Positions 5,311 through 11,942 of a stretch of 14,603 nt of DNA are shown here, piece after piece (position 1 is the stretch's first letter; each line of letters begins with the position of its first letter). A program made the translations under genes and the position numbers. This stretch comes from Lichenicola sp964245345. Its GTDB lineage: Bacteria; Pseudomonadota; Alphaproteobacteria; Acetobacterales; Acetobacteraceae. The stretch lies in contig CAXTMS010000075.1 of the NCBI GenBank assembly GCA_964245345.1, forward strand, positions 1 through 14,603. The letters are read 5' to 3'. The notes under the pieces were generated by a model, which saw only the letters and a program-made list of their open reading frames with translations, was not told the DNA's origin and did no database searches.

Positions 5311-7799
5311 GGCGGCGCACCGTGCTGGCGGGCCACCGGGCCGTCCGCATCCGGATCCTGCACCGTGAAGGCGAAGCGCGACCCGGGCTGCAGCGGCACC
5401 GCCTCCATGCTGCCGCCATGGGCCAACACGATGCGCTGGCAGATCGACAGGCCGAGCCCCAGGCCCTCGTCCGCGGCCGCGCCGTCGCGCCGGAAGCGGC
5501 GGAACGGCTCGAACAAGGCCAGCAGCTCGGAGGGATCGATGCCGACGCCGTTATCCTCGACCGACACGCGCACCAGCGGACCGGCGCGCTCGGCGCGTGC
5601 GGCCAGCACCAGCGGGCGGGACCGGTGCCGGTACTTCAGCGCGTTGGAGAACAGGTTCTGGAACACGCGCCGCAGCTGCAACGGGTCGCACTGCACCGCG
5701 ATCCCGTCCAGCCCGTGCAGATCCAGGGTGGCGTCCGGGGCGGCGCGAAGCGGCTCACCCAGGTCGGCCAGCGCCTCGTCGGCCAGGCGGCGAAGCGGCA
5801 CGGACTCGGCGCGGTCGGGGTCGCGCCCGGCGACGGCGAAGCGGGCCAGGTCGTCGATCATGGCGCGCATCCGCCCGGCCGAGCTCACCACCAGGCCGGA
5901 CATGGTTTCCATGTCGAGTTCGGCCGCCTCCCGTGCCAGCGCCTCGTGCGCCGGGTGGCGCGGCGGCGCGTCCGCAGCGGGCGGGCCGAACATCTGCGCG
6001 AGCCCGTCGCGGATCAGCGCGCACAGCACCTGGATCTGCCACAACGGTTCCTTGAGGTCGTGGGTGGCGGCATCGGCAAAGAAGCGAATGGTCTCGTTGC
6101 GCCGGCGCAGCTCGGCATTGGCTTCGGCGACGCGCAGGCTGCGACGGGCAAAGGCGGACACCACCGCGTCGCGGAACAGCCGGGCGGCGGCGACGCCGTT
6201 CTCCGGCCAGGCGGCGGAGCGTCCGGACACCTGCTCGCGCCAGGCGGCAAAGGAAGCGCGCGGGGTGAGTGCCGCCGCCGGGTCCGGGGCGTCCGGCTTG
6301 TGGCCGGCCCAGACCACCTCGCGCCGCAGCTCGCCACGGAACCACAGCACCCAGCCGCCGGGCCCGCCGCCGGTCCCGTCCGGGTGCTCGGCCAGCGGCA
6401 CCGCCAGCAGCCCGCAAGGCGCGTCCGAGCCGGCCGCGTCCAGCGCCGCATGGAGCTCCGGGGGAAGCAGGACGGGAAGCCGGTCGGTGACCAGCACGCG
6501 GCCGGGTTCCGTCCCGTCGAGCCAGGCGCCGAGCCGCTGCAGCACGGGCGCGGGCGGCACGCTGCCGACGCGGAACACGTCCTCGCCGGCCAGCACGGCG
6601 ATCCCGGCCGCCTCGCAGGCGGCGAGAAGCGCGTCCACCGCGCCCGGCGCGTCCGGCACCCGAAGCACCGGAACGGTTGCGGACCCGTCCGGGGTCGCCG
6701 AGGCGGGACCGGGCGAGCGCAGGAGCTCGGCGTCGGGATCGAGCAGGAACGGCGACACCGCGCGGCGCAAAACCTCCGCCCGGCGCAGCTCGTCGCGCTC
6801 GGCCAGCTCGGCCAGGCGCCAGGACAAGGCGTGGGCGATGGTTTCCGCCGCCTGCCGGCGCTCGTGGTCGACAAACAACGGGCCGTCCTGATGATGGCAG
6901 GCGAGCAGGCCCCAGAGCCGCGTGGCCCCGTCCGCTTCGGGCAAGGCGATCGCCACCGACATGGACGCGCGCACCCCCATATTGGCGAGATACTGGAGGT
7001 GCACGGGCGCCACGCCGCGGAGCACCGCGCGGGACAGGTCGACCCGGCCGGTGCCTGCCGCGGCGCGCAACGGCAGCTGGGAGGCGGCCGCGTCGGGGAT
7101 CAGCCGCAGCCGGTTGCTGGCATACAGGGCGCGGGCCGGGGCCGGGATGTCGGAGGCGGGAAACACCAGGCCGAGATAGGAGTCGACGGCAGGATCGCGC
7201 AGCGCCTCGGCGATCACCGCCCCGCTCCAATCCGGCATGAAGCGGTAGGCCATCACCCGGTCGAAGCCGGTCAGGGCGCGCAGGTGGCGCGCCGCGGCGG
7301 CGCAGGCGGAAGCGGGATCCGGCTCGTTGCGCAGGGTGGCGACCGCGGTGTTGAGCGACACCAGCGCGGCGCGGGCGGCGGCGGGATCGGGAACGGGTTC
7401 CGGCTCGAGCTCCAGCAGGACCGCCGGCCCGCCGCACCGGAGCAGGCCGGTCCAGCGCCGGCCGTCGGCGCCGCACAACCCTTCCAGCACCCGGTCCTCA
7501 GGAACGTCCGCACCGGCCAGCGCGTCGACCACCGTTGCAACGGCGTCCGGGAGAAGCAGCTGGTGCAGCAGGCGCGGCTCCGGCACCGGCAGGCTGCCGC
7601 CGGCGGCGAGGATGTCGCCGGAACCCGGCGACAGCGCGAGCAGGATGCCGTGCGGCTGCACCGTGCCCGGGATGTGCACCGGGTCGCGGTCGCAGGGCAC
7701 CCCGGCAGCGAGCTGGGCGCCGGCAGCCTGCATTTCCCTCGGCCGGTCGTCGAGGAGGCCCGGAGCCGTTCGGGACGTCGAAACCACGGTGTTGCTCAA
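5307..7799 (-). CDS. bphP: Bacteriophytochrome histidine kinase
   Basis: The product has 830 residues: a red/far-red photoreceptor kinase. PAS: C36 in P-C-D-R-D-P-V-H-I-P-G with T-V-Q-P-H-G following is the expected biliverdin-attachment Cys. GAF (about 145-325): F-D-R-V-M-A-Y-R-F, P-A-S-D-I-P (D217), N-M-G-V-R-A-S-M-S and L-A-C-H-H-Q (H302/H303). PHY (about 340-530): tongue with G-W-V-L-W-F-R and P-R-A-S-F (513-517). Kinase: H580 in T-H-D-L-K-E-P-L, N719, D-N-G-V-G-I (749-754), and G-L-G-L-G-L. All key chromophore and kinase residues are present, so it should be functional. No heme oxygenase gene is in the window, so biliverdin must come from elsewhere. The start is TTG, with GGGAAAG at 7807-7813 spaced 7 bases; an ATG at 7733 (residue 23) is an alternative that keeps the Cys but has a poorly spaced ribosome site. 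It heads a four-gene coupled operon. Confidence 0.96.
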   Translation of the reverse strand: MSNTVVSTSRTAPGLLDDRPREMQAAGAQLAAGVPCDRDPVHIPGTVQPHGILLALSPGSGDILAAGGSLPVPEPRLLHQLLLPDAVATVVDALAGADVPEDRVLEGLCGADGRRWTGLLRCGGPAVLLELEPEPVPDPAAARAALVSLNTAVATLRNEPDPASACAAAARHLRALTGFDRVMAYRFMPDWSGAVIAEALRDPAVDSYLGLVFPASDIPAPARALYASNRLRLIPDAAASQLPLRAAAGTGRVDLSRAVLRGVAPVHLQYLANMGVRASMSVAIALPEADGATRLWGLLACHHQDGPLFVDHERRQAAETIAHALSWRLAELAERDELRRAEVLRRAVSPFLLDPDAELLRSPGPASATPDGSATVPVLRVPDAPGAVDALLAACEAAGIAVLAGEDVFRVGSVPPAPVLQRLGAWLDGTEPGRVLVTDRLPVLLPPELHAALDAAGSDAPCGLLAVPLAEHPDGTGGGPGGWVLWFRGELRREVVWAGHKPDAPDPAAALTPRASFAAWREQVSGRSAAWPENGVAAARLFRDAVVSAFARRSLRVAEANAELRRRNETIRFFADAATHDLKEPLWQIQVLCALIRDGLAQMFGPPAADAPPRHPAHEALAREAAELDMETMSGLVVSSAGRMRAMIDDLARFAVAGRDPDRAESVPLRRLADEALADLGEPLRAAPDATLDLHGLDGIAVQCDPLQLRRVFQNLFSNALKYRHRSRPLVLAARAERAGPLVRVSVEDNGVGIDPSELLALFEPFRRFRRDGAAADEGLGLGLSICQRIVLAHGGSMEAVPLQPGSRFAFTVQDPDADGPVARQHGAPP

Positions 7800-7806
7800 G
7801 GGCAGG

Positions 7807-7813
7807 CTTTCCC
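7807..7813 (-). promoter_or_regulatory. Ribosome binding site supporting the TTG start of bphP
   Basis: GGGAAAG on the minus strand lies 7 bases before the TTG at 7799. This spacing favours the TTG over the ATG at 7733, where the GAGGG sits only 2 bases from the start. Confidence 0.5.
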
Positions 7814-7859
7814 GGAAGCGTTGTTCTCGAGCATGATGGCGTCGCAGCCTCGGCTGGCC

Positions 7860-7877
7860 CGGATCGCGATGGATCCG
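7860..7877. promoter_or_regulatory. Inverted repeat CGGATC-N6-GATCCG, candidate operator
   Basis: Perfect 6-bp half-sites are separated by GCGATG, giving an 18-bp dyad between two divergent genes, a size typical for a dimeric regulator site. It is immediately upstream of the possible minus-strand TAGGAT. The binding protein is unknown. Confidence 0.35.
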
Positions 7878-7886
7878 ATCCTAGCG

Positions 7887-7905
7887 GTTCGGGCCGGAGC
7901 CGAAC
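7887..7905 (+). promoter_or_regulatory. Small inverted repeat GTTCGG-N7-CCGAAC
   Basis: A perfect 6-bp repeat with a 7-base loop, 38 bases before the carbonic anhydrase start. It could form a hairpin in that gene's leader or be a second operator next to the 7860-7877 dyad. Confidence 0.25.
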
Positions 7906-7933
7906 AGGTCGACGCGGCCCGTTCCCGGCCGAT

Positions 7934-7939
7934 GAGGAG
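7934..7939 (+). promoter_or_regulatory. Ribosome binding site of carbonic anhydrase (GAGGAG)
   Basis: GAGGAG is followed by TAAC and then the ATG at 7944. It supports this start and argues against the long open frame that continues upstream through the antisense of bphP. Confidence 0.7.
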
Positions 7940-7943
7940 TAAC

Positions 7944-8633
7944 ATGTCGGTTGAACGCCACGACCATCGCCCGATCATTGCGCTACTCGAAGGCGCGAAG
8001 GATTTCAACCTGCGCGTGTTCCCGGACAAGGCCGAGCTGTTCACCGACCTGGCCGAAGGGCAGTCGCCGCACACCTTGTTCATCACCTGCGCCGACAGCC
8101 GGGTCAGTCCCGGCATGATCACGCAGCAGCGGCCGGGCTCGATGTTCGTGCTGCGCAACATCGGCAACATCGTGCCGACCTATGGCGAGATGCTGGGCGG
8201 TGTGTCGGCGGCGATCGAGTACGCGGTGCTGGCGCTGGAAGTGAAGCAGATCGTGGTGTGCGGCCATTCCGATTGCGGGGCGATGAAGGCGCTGCTCGAC
8301 CCGGACGCGCACCGACTGGACAGCATGCCCACCGTGTCCAGCTGGCTGCGCAACGCGGAAGCGGCGCGGGCGGTGACGGCGGCGCTGCACCCGGACGCGC
8401 AGGGTCCCGCCGCGGTGTCGGTGCTGGCGCAGCAGAACGTGCTGCTTCAGCTCGACCACCTGCGCACCCACCCGGCGGTGGCGGCGCGGCTGGCGGAACG
8501 GCGGCTGCTGCTGCAGGGCTGGCTTTACGACATCGCCACCGGCTCGATCCAGGTGTTCGACGGCCGGTCGCGCGAGCCGCAAACGCTTGACGAGGCGCTG
8601 GCATCGCTGCGTGCGGGGGAAGCGGACGCGTGA
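7944..8633 (+). CDS. Beta-class carbonic anhydrase
   Basis: The product has 229 residues, a normal bacterial beta-class length. It interconverts CO2 and bicarbonate with a catalytic zinc. The zinc ligands are all present: C49 in C-A-D-S-R (with the D51-R53 dyad), H108 and C111 in G-H-S-D-C-G. The stretch V-L-R-N-I-G-N-I-V (69-77) and the G-G-V-S-A-A-I-E-Y-A-V helix are family signatures. There is no signal peptide, so it is cytoplasmic. The ATG is fixed by GAGGAG just upstream. The gene is divergent from bphP and overlaps the next gene by GTGA, so the two are co-translated. Typical roles are bicarbonate supply for carboxylases and pH balance; nothing here shows which. Confidence 0.96.
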   Translation: MSVERHDHRPIIALLEGAKDFNLRVFPDKAELFTDLAEGQSPHTLFITCADSRVSPGMITQQRPGSMFVLRNIGNIVPTYGEMLGGVSAAIEYAVLALEVKQIVVCGHSDCGAMKALLDPDAHRLDSMPTVSSWLRNAEAARAVTAALHPDAQGPAAVSVLAQQNVLLQLDHLRTHPAVAARLAERRLLLQGWLYDIATGSIQVFDGRSREPQTLDEALASLRAGEADA

Positions 8634-9514
8634 GCACGGCCGGGCGATGCGTGCCGGCGCTGCTGCTCGGGCTGCTCGTCGCGACAACGGGAGGGACCGC
8701 GCGGGCGGACGCGGGGATCAAGATCGCCACCTGGAACATGGAATGGCTGACCACGCGCAAGGCGGGCGACCCTGCCCTGCCGGACGACGCCAAGCCGAAG
8801 CGGGACGAGGACGTCGCCACCCTGGCCAGCTACGCGTCGCAGCTCGACGCCGCGGCGGTGGCGCTGGAGGAGGTGGACGATCCGGGGCTGGTGGCGCGCA
8901 TCTTTCCGCCGCCCCGCTACCGCGTGCTGATCACCGGCGACCGCGAGGTGGTGCAGCGGGTGGCGCTGGTGGTGCGGGAGGACGTGCCCGTCGTGCAGCA
9001 CCCGGACGTCGCGGCGCTCGACGTCAGCCTGCCGGGGCACAGGCACCTGCGCACCGGGCTCGACGCGACGCTGACCCTTGGCGGGGTGGCGGTGCGCGTG
9101 CTGGCGGTGCACCTGAAGAGCGGGTGCTGGGAAGGACCGCTGGCGGACAGCCCGAAGGGAGCGTGCAAGGCGCTGACGGCGCAGCTGCCGGTGCTTGAGT
9201 CGTGGATCGCCGCACGCAGGGCGGAAGGCGTGCCGTTCCTCGTGCTGGGCGACTTCAATCGCCGGTTGAAGGCGGACGACGTGTTCCTGGCCGGGCTGGA
9301 GCATGCGGCGCCGATGGCGCTGGCCACGGCGGGCCATGCCAGCCCGTGCTGGGGCGGCGAGGACTTCATCGACCACATCCTCGCCGGCGGCGCGGCGGCG
9401 CAGTGGATGATGCCGCAAACGCTTCGGGTGCTGGTGTATCGCGAAACCACCCCGGAGATGAAGGAACGGTTGTCCGACCATTGCCCGGTGTCGGTGCGGT
9501 TCGCGGTGCCGTAG
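8630..9514 (+). CDS. Secreted endonuclease/exonuclease/phosphatase-family protein
   Basis: The product has 294 residues from a GTG start overlapping the carbonic anhydrase stop (GTGA). Residues 1-26 form a signal peptide (A-R-A before D27), so it acts in the periplasm or outside. The EEP fold motifs are in order: N36 in A-T-W-N-M-E-W, E80/E81 in L-E-E-V-D, H161 in V-H-L-K-S-G-C, D208/N210 in L-G-D-F-N-R, D248-H249, and the closing S-D-H-C-P-V-S (D283, H284). All metal and catalytic positions are intact, so a phosphodiesterase or phosphatase activity is expected. The family includes DNases, sphingomyelinases and inositol phosphatases, and the substrate cannot be told. Four Cys residues in the mature part (166, 179, 240, 285) could form disulfides. 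A strong hairpin follows the stop. Confidence 0.88.
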   Translation: MSTAGRCVPALLLGLLVATTGGTARADAGIKIATWNMEWLTTRKAGDPALPDDAKPKRDEDVATLASYASQLDAAAVALEEVDDPGLVARIFPPPRYRVLITGDREVVQRVALVVREDVPVVQHPDVAALDVSLPGHRHLRTGLDATLTLGGVAVRVLAVHLKSGCWEGPLADSPKGACKALTAQLPVLESWIAARRAEGVPFLVLGDFNRRLKADDVFLAGLEHAAPMALATAGHASPCWGGEDFIDHILAGGAAAQWMMPQTLRVLVYRETTPEMKERLSDHCPVSVRFAVP

Positions 9515-9516
9515 CG

Positions 9517-9539
9517 GGCCCGGCCGGAGGAGCCGGGCC
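9517..9539. terminator. GC-rich hairpin between convergent genes
   Basis: GGCCCGGC and GCCGGGCC form a perfect 8-bp stem around a 7-base loop. It sits 2 bases after the phosphatase-family stop and 6 bases before the stop of the convergent DUF2076 gene. It can act on both strands; there is no T-run, as is common in high-GC genomes. Confidence 0.6.
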
Positions 9540-9545
9540 GCCGGG

Positions 9546-10376
9546 TCAGAAGCTGTTGTCGCCGCCGCCCCAGTCGCCGCCGCCGCCGAAATCGGCATCG
9601 CCGCCACCGCCGCCGCCGTTGAAGTCCGGGTCGATGTCGCCGCCGGCGTTGCCGAACGGATCCGCCCCGGCGCCGCCGGCCGCGTCGCCGTAGTTGTTGT
9701 TGATGATCGTCTCGCCGCCGCCGCCGCCGAAGCCTTCACCGCCGCCGAAGCCGCCACCGCCATGGCCGCCGCCGAACGCGTCCATCAGCAGGTTGCCGGC
9801 CACCATGCCGCCGGCGACGCCGGCCGCGGTGGTCAGGGCGGAGCCGAGGAAGCCGGAGCCCTGGCGCTGGAACATGCCGGGCTGGTAGCCGGGCGGGTAG
9901 CTCGGCGCCGGCGGCGGACCGGGCTGGTAGCCTCCCTGCTGCGCGTAGCCCTGCTGCCCGTAACCGCCCGGGGCCTGCTGCCCGCCGCCCCAGCGCGGCG
10001 GCGGGGCTGCCTGCTGCTGCGCACCGCCACCGAACAAGCCGCCGAAGAAGCCGCCGCTGCTGCGCGGCGCTTGTTGCTGCGATTGCTGCATTGTTTGCAG
10101 CTGCTGCTGCGCCTGCTGCAGCTCCCATTCGAGCCGCTTGATGCGGTTCTGCGACTCGGCCAAGGCCGCTTCCTGCACCACCGCCATCTGGGTGATGCGA
10201 TACGGCGCCTCGGGATGGCGGGCGAAGTTGTCGCGTATGGTGCGGTCGGCGTCGGGGTCCAGCGGCGGAAGGGCGGCCTGGGTTTGCGGCACGCTGCCGA
10301 AGGCGCCGCCCGGCTGCGGGTTGCCGCCGACGCGGGCGATGAATTTCTCGATGAGGTCGCGTTCTTCGTTGGTCAT
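9546..10376 (-). CDS. DUF2076 protein with low-complexity tail
   Basis: The product has 276 residues. The start M-T-N-E-E-R-D-L-I-E-K-F-I-A-R-V-G-G and the body to about residue 85 match the DUF2076 family, whose biochemical role is not known to me. A likely coiled coil rich in Gln (about 72-102) follows. Then comes a Gln/Gly/Pro/Tyr-rich stretch (105-172), a small-residue hydrophobic segment (174-200, possible membrane contact), and a glycine-rich acidic tail (202-276) broken by E-T-I-I-N-N-N-Y-G. There is no signal peptide. The ATG at 10376 is chosen because the family match starts there; the frame runs 37 codons further up without homology, and the ribosome site is weak. It is convergent with the phosphatase-family gene and 55 bases downstream of the CoA-binding gene on the same strand. 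Confidence 0.85.
   Translation of the reverse strand: MTNEERDLIEKFIARVGGNPQPGGAFGSVPQTQAALPPLDPDADRTIRDNFARHPEAPYRITQMAVVQEAALAESQNRIKRLEWELQQAQQQLQTMQQSQQQAPRSSGGFFGGLFGGGAQQQAAPPPRWGGGQQAPGGYGQQGYAQQGGYQPGPPPAPSYPPGYQPGMFQRQGSGFLGSALTTAAGVAGGMVAGNLLMDAFGGGHGGGGFGGGEGFGGGGGETIINNNYGDAAGGAGADPFGNAGGDIDPDFNGGGGGGDADFGGGGDWGGGDNSF
9549..9773 (-). repeat. Low-complexity glycine-codon tract
   Basis: The coding strand is dominated by GGC/GGT codons with scattered Asp, Asn and Phe, encoding the C-terminal tail of the DUF2076 protein. The tract is slippage-prone and likely to vary in length between relatives. Confidence 0.7.
9861..10121 (-). repeat. Low-complexity Gln/Gly/Pro/Tyr-coding tract
   Basis: CAG-rich runs at the upstream end and repeated Gln-Gln-Gly-Tyr/Gly-Tyr units encode residues about 86-172 of the DUF2076 protein. 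The composition resembles intrinsically disordered, prion-like segments. Confidence 0.6.
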
Positions 10377-10431
10377 GGGGACAAGGTCCGGTTTCTGCTT
10401 GTTCTGAAGGTCGGAGCGGCGAGGCAGCGCG

Positions 10432-10917
10432 TCAAGGCGACGGGCCGGAGCGGTCCGGGCCAGGGTCGAGGCTGGAGCCCAAACCAAGACGGGGCCACTC
10501 GATCGCCGGGCATCGGTTCATCGCCACCACAACACCTGCCGCGCGGGCACGGCTGGCGGAGGCGGGCTCGACCAGGCCGAGCTGCATCCACACGCTGCGG
10601 GCACCAAGCCGGACCGCCTCGTCCACCGCGGCAGCAACCTGGTCGAGGCTGCGGAAGATGTCGACCATGTCGAGAGGCGCTGCCTCGGCCAGGGTGGCGA
10701 CCACGGGCTGCCCATGCAGGCGCTGGCCGGCGAGGCCTGGATTGACCGGAACCACGTCGTAGCCGCGCGACAACAGGAAGCGCATCACGCCGAAGGACGG
10801 GCGTTCCGGCCGGGCGGACGCGCCGAGCAGGGCGATGCGGCGGGTGCGCCGGAGCAGGGCCGCGACCGCTGCGTCGTCCAGCCCGTCGACGTGGTCCTGT
10901 TGCTGAACGGCTGCCAT
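10432..10917 (-). CDS. CoA-binding (Rossmann) domain protein, YccU type
   Basis: The product has 161 residues. It is a single CoA_binding domain: the nucleotide loop L-L-G-A-S-A-R-P-E-R-P-S-F-G-V-M (30-45), then G-Y-D-V-V-P-V-N-P (52-60), D-M-V-D-I-F-R (83-89), S-V-W-M-Q-L-G (108-114) and the closing N-R-C-P-A-I-E-W-P-R-L (134-144) with conserved C136. Proteins of this kind resemble the CoA-binding part of succinyl-CoA synthetase alpha; the E. coli YccU relatives have no settled function. It is cytoplasmic. The ATG at 10917 is preferred over a much longer upstream frame that lies antisense to glyQ. It is divergent from glyQ with 93 bases between, and a 55-base gap separates its stop from the DUF2076 start, so those two may be co-transcribed. 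Confidence 0.9.
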   Translation of the reverse strand: MAAVQQQDHVDGLDDAAVAALLRRTRRIALLGASARPERPSFGVMRFLLSRGYDVVPVNPGLAGQRLHGQPVVATLAEAAPLDMVDIFRSLDQVAAAVDEAVRLGARSVWMQLGLVEPASASRARAAGVVVAMNRCPAIEWPRLGLGSSLDPGPDRSGPSP

Positions 10918-10927
10918 CGTCCTGTCC

Positions 10928-10951
10928 CGTCGGCACGCTTCCTTGCCGACG
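10928..10951. promoter_or_regulatory. Perfect 8+8 inverted repeat over the glyQ promoter, candidate operator
   Basis: CGTCGGCA and TGCCGACG are perfect complements separated by 8 bases (24 bp in all). The right half covers the candidate -35 element of glyQ, and the whole lies 10 bases before the divergent CoA-binding gene start. A dimeric protein bound here would block the plus-strand promoter. It could also be a hairpin in the minus-strand leader. Confidence 0.45.
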
Positions 10952-10971
10952 TCCCGACCCGTTTCTATGGT
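10943..10971 (+). promoter_or_regulatory. Sigma-70-like promoter of glyQS
   Basis: TTGCCG at 10943-10948 and TATGGT at 10966-10971 each match the consensus at 4 of 6 positions and are exactly 17 bases apart. They are 39 bases before the glyQ ATG, which leaves room for a start of transcription near 10978. Confidence 0.5.
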
Positions 10972-11010
10972 GCCGTCCCTTCGCCCGCCCGTCCCCGGAG
11001 TTGCAACAAG

Positions 11011-11937
11011 ATGGAAACGGTTCCGGCGTCCGGCGAGCAGGCAACGCATCCGGCCGGACACCGTTCCGCGGGAACCGCCAGGTCGGGCGCGCCGTCGTTC
11101 CAGGACCTGATCCTGCGTCTGCACCGGTTCTGGGCCGACCAGGGTTGCGCCATCCTGCAGCCGTACGACACCGAGGTGGGCGCCGGCACGCTGCATCCTG
11201 CGACCAGCCTGCGCGCGCTGGGCGCGACGCCGTGGCGCACCGCCTATGTGCAGCCGTGCCGTCGGCCGTCGGACGGACGCTACGGGCAGAACCCGAACCG
11301 GCTCGGGCACTACTACCAGTACCAGGTGCTGCTGAAGCCGACGCCGGCGGACAGCCAGGCGCTGCTGCTGGACAGCTACCGGGCGATCGGCATCGACCCG
11401 CTCGAGCACGACATCCGCTTCGTCGAGGACGACTGGGAGAACCCGACCATCGGCGCCTGGGGGCTCGGCTGGGAGGTGTGGTGCGACGGCATGGAGGTGA
11501 CGCAGTTCACCTATTTCCAGCAGGTCGGCGGGATCGCCACCGTGCTGCCGTCCACCGAGCTGACCTACGGGCTGGAGCGGCTGGCGATGTACGTCCAGGG
11601 GGTCGAGAACGTGTACGCGCTCGACTTCGACGGGCGGGGCCTGCGCTACGCCGACGTGTTCGGCCGTGCCGAGCGCGAGTACTCGCGCTACAGCTTCGAG
11701 CTGGCGGACACCGACATGCTGCTGCGCCAGTTCGCCGACGCGGAACGGGAAAGCTCGGCGCTGGCGAAGCACGGGGTGGCGCAGCCGGCCTACGACCAGT
11801 GCCTGAAGGCGAGCCACCTGTTCAACCTGCTGGACGCGCGCGGCGTGATCTCGGTGGCCGAGCGGGCGTCGTTCATCGGGCGGGTGCGGACGCTGGCGCG
11901 GCTGTGCGCCGAGCAATGGCTGAAGGGCGAGGGCTGA
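11011..11937 (+). CDS. glyQ: Glycyl-tRNA synthetase alpha subunit
   Basis: The product has 308 residues. It is the catalytic subunit of the bacterial alpha2-beta2 enzyme that charges tRNA-Gly with glycine. The class II core is plain: S-F-Q-D-L-I-L-R-L-H-R-F-W-A-D-Q-G-C (29-46), Q-P-Y-D-T-E-V-G-A-G-T (50-60), A-Y-V-Q-P-C-R-R-P-S-D-G-R-Y-G (78-92), G-L-G-W-E-V-W-C-D-G-M-E-V-T-Q-F (151-166) and T-Y-G-L-E-R-L-A-M-Y (185-194). The first 27 residues are an extra low-homology leader; many GlyQ proteins start close to the S-F-Q-D motif. The ATG at 11011 has GGAG 10 bases upstream. It is followed after 5 bases by glyS. Confidence 0.97.
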   Translation: METVPASGEQATHPAGHRSAGTARSGAPSFQDLILRLHRFWADQGCAILQPYDTEVGAGTLHPATSLRALGATPWRTAYVQPCRRPSDGRYGQNPNRLGHYYQYQVLLKPTPADSQALLLDSYRAIGIDPLEHDIRFVEDDWENPTIGAWGLGWEVWCDGMEVTQFTYFQQVGGIATVLPSTELTYGLERLAMYVQGVENVYALDFDGRGLRYADVFGRAEREYSRYSFELADTDMLLRQFADAERESSALAKHGVAQPAYDQCLKASHLFNLLDARGVISVAERASFIGRVRTLARLCAEQWLKGEG

Positions 11938-11942
11938 GGACC

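Larger units (their letters stand above)
7800..7943. promoter_or_regulatory. Divergent control region, bphP / carbonic anhydrase
   Basis: These 144 bases separate the start of bphP (minus) from the carbonic anhydrase (plus) and must hold or share their promoters. Two inverted repeats lie here, at 7860-7877 and 7887-7905, and the plus-strand ribosome site is GAGGAG at 7934-7939. A minus-strand TAGGAT near 7879-7884 could be a -10 element, but no good -35 is seen at the right distance. No TGT-N12-ACA (PpsR-type) site was found. Confidence 0.5.

Noticed and set aside
7731..7733. ATG as the bphP start
   Set aside because: GAGGG ends only 2 bases before it, while the TTG at 7799 has a well-spaced GGGAAAG. 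It is kept as an alternative because the biliverdin Cys is retained either way.
5322..8633. An open frame of about 1100 codons running antisense to bphP into the carbonic anhydrase
   Set aside because: Only the last 229 codons encode a recognisable protein, with its own ribosome site at 7934-7939. The rest is a GC-rich shadow of bphP with Arg/Gly/Ala/His-rich, non-protein-like content.
10918..11916. A long minus-strand extension of the CoA-binding protein across glyQ
   Set aside because: It is antisense to the conserved glyQ gene, and the CoA-binding domain is complete from the ATG at 10917.
11001..11942. The glyS frame is open upstream through all of glyQ, suggesting a fused 1006-residue protein
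   Set aside because: GlyQ in the other frame is fully conserved, and the upstream extension has shadow composition. GlyS normally starts with the P-E-L-F-I-E-L motif at 11943.
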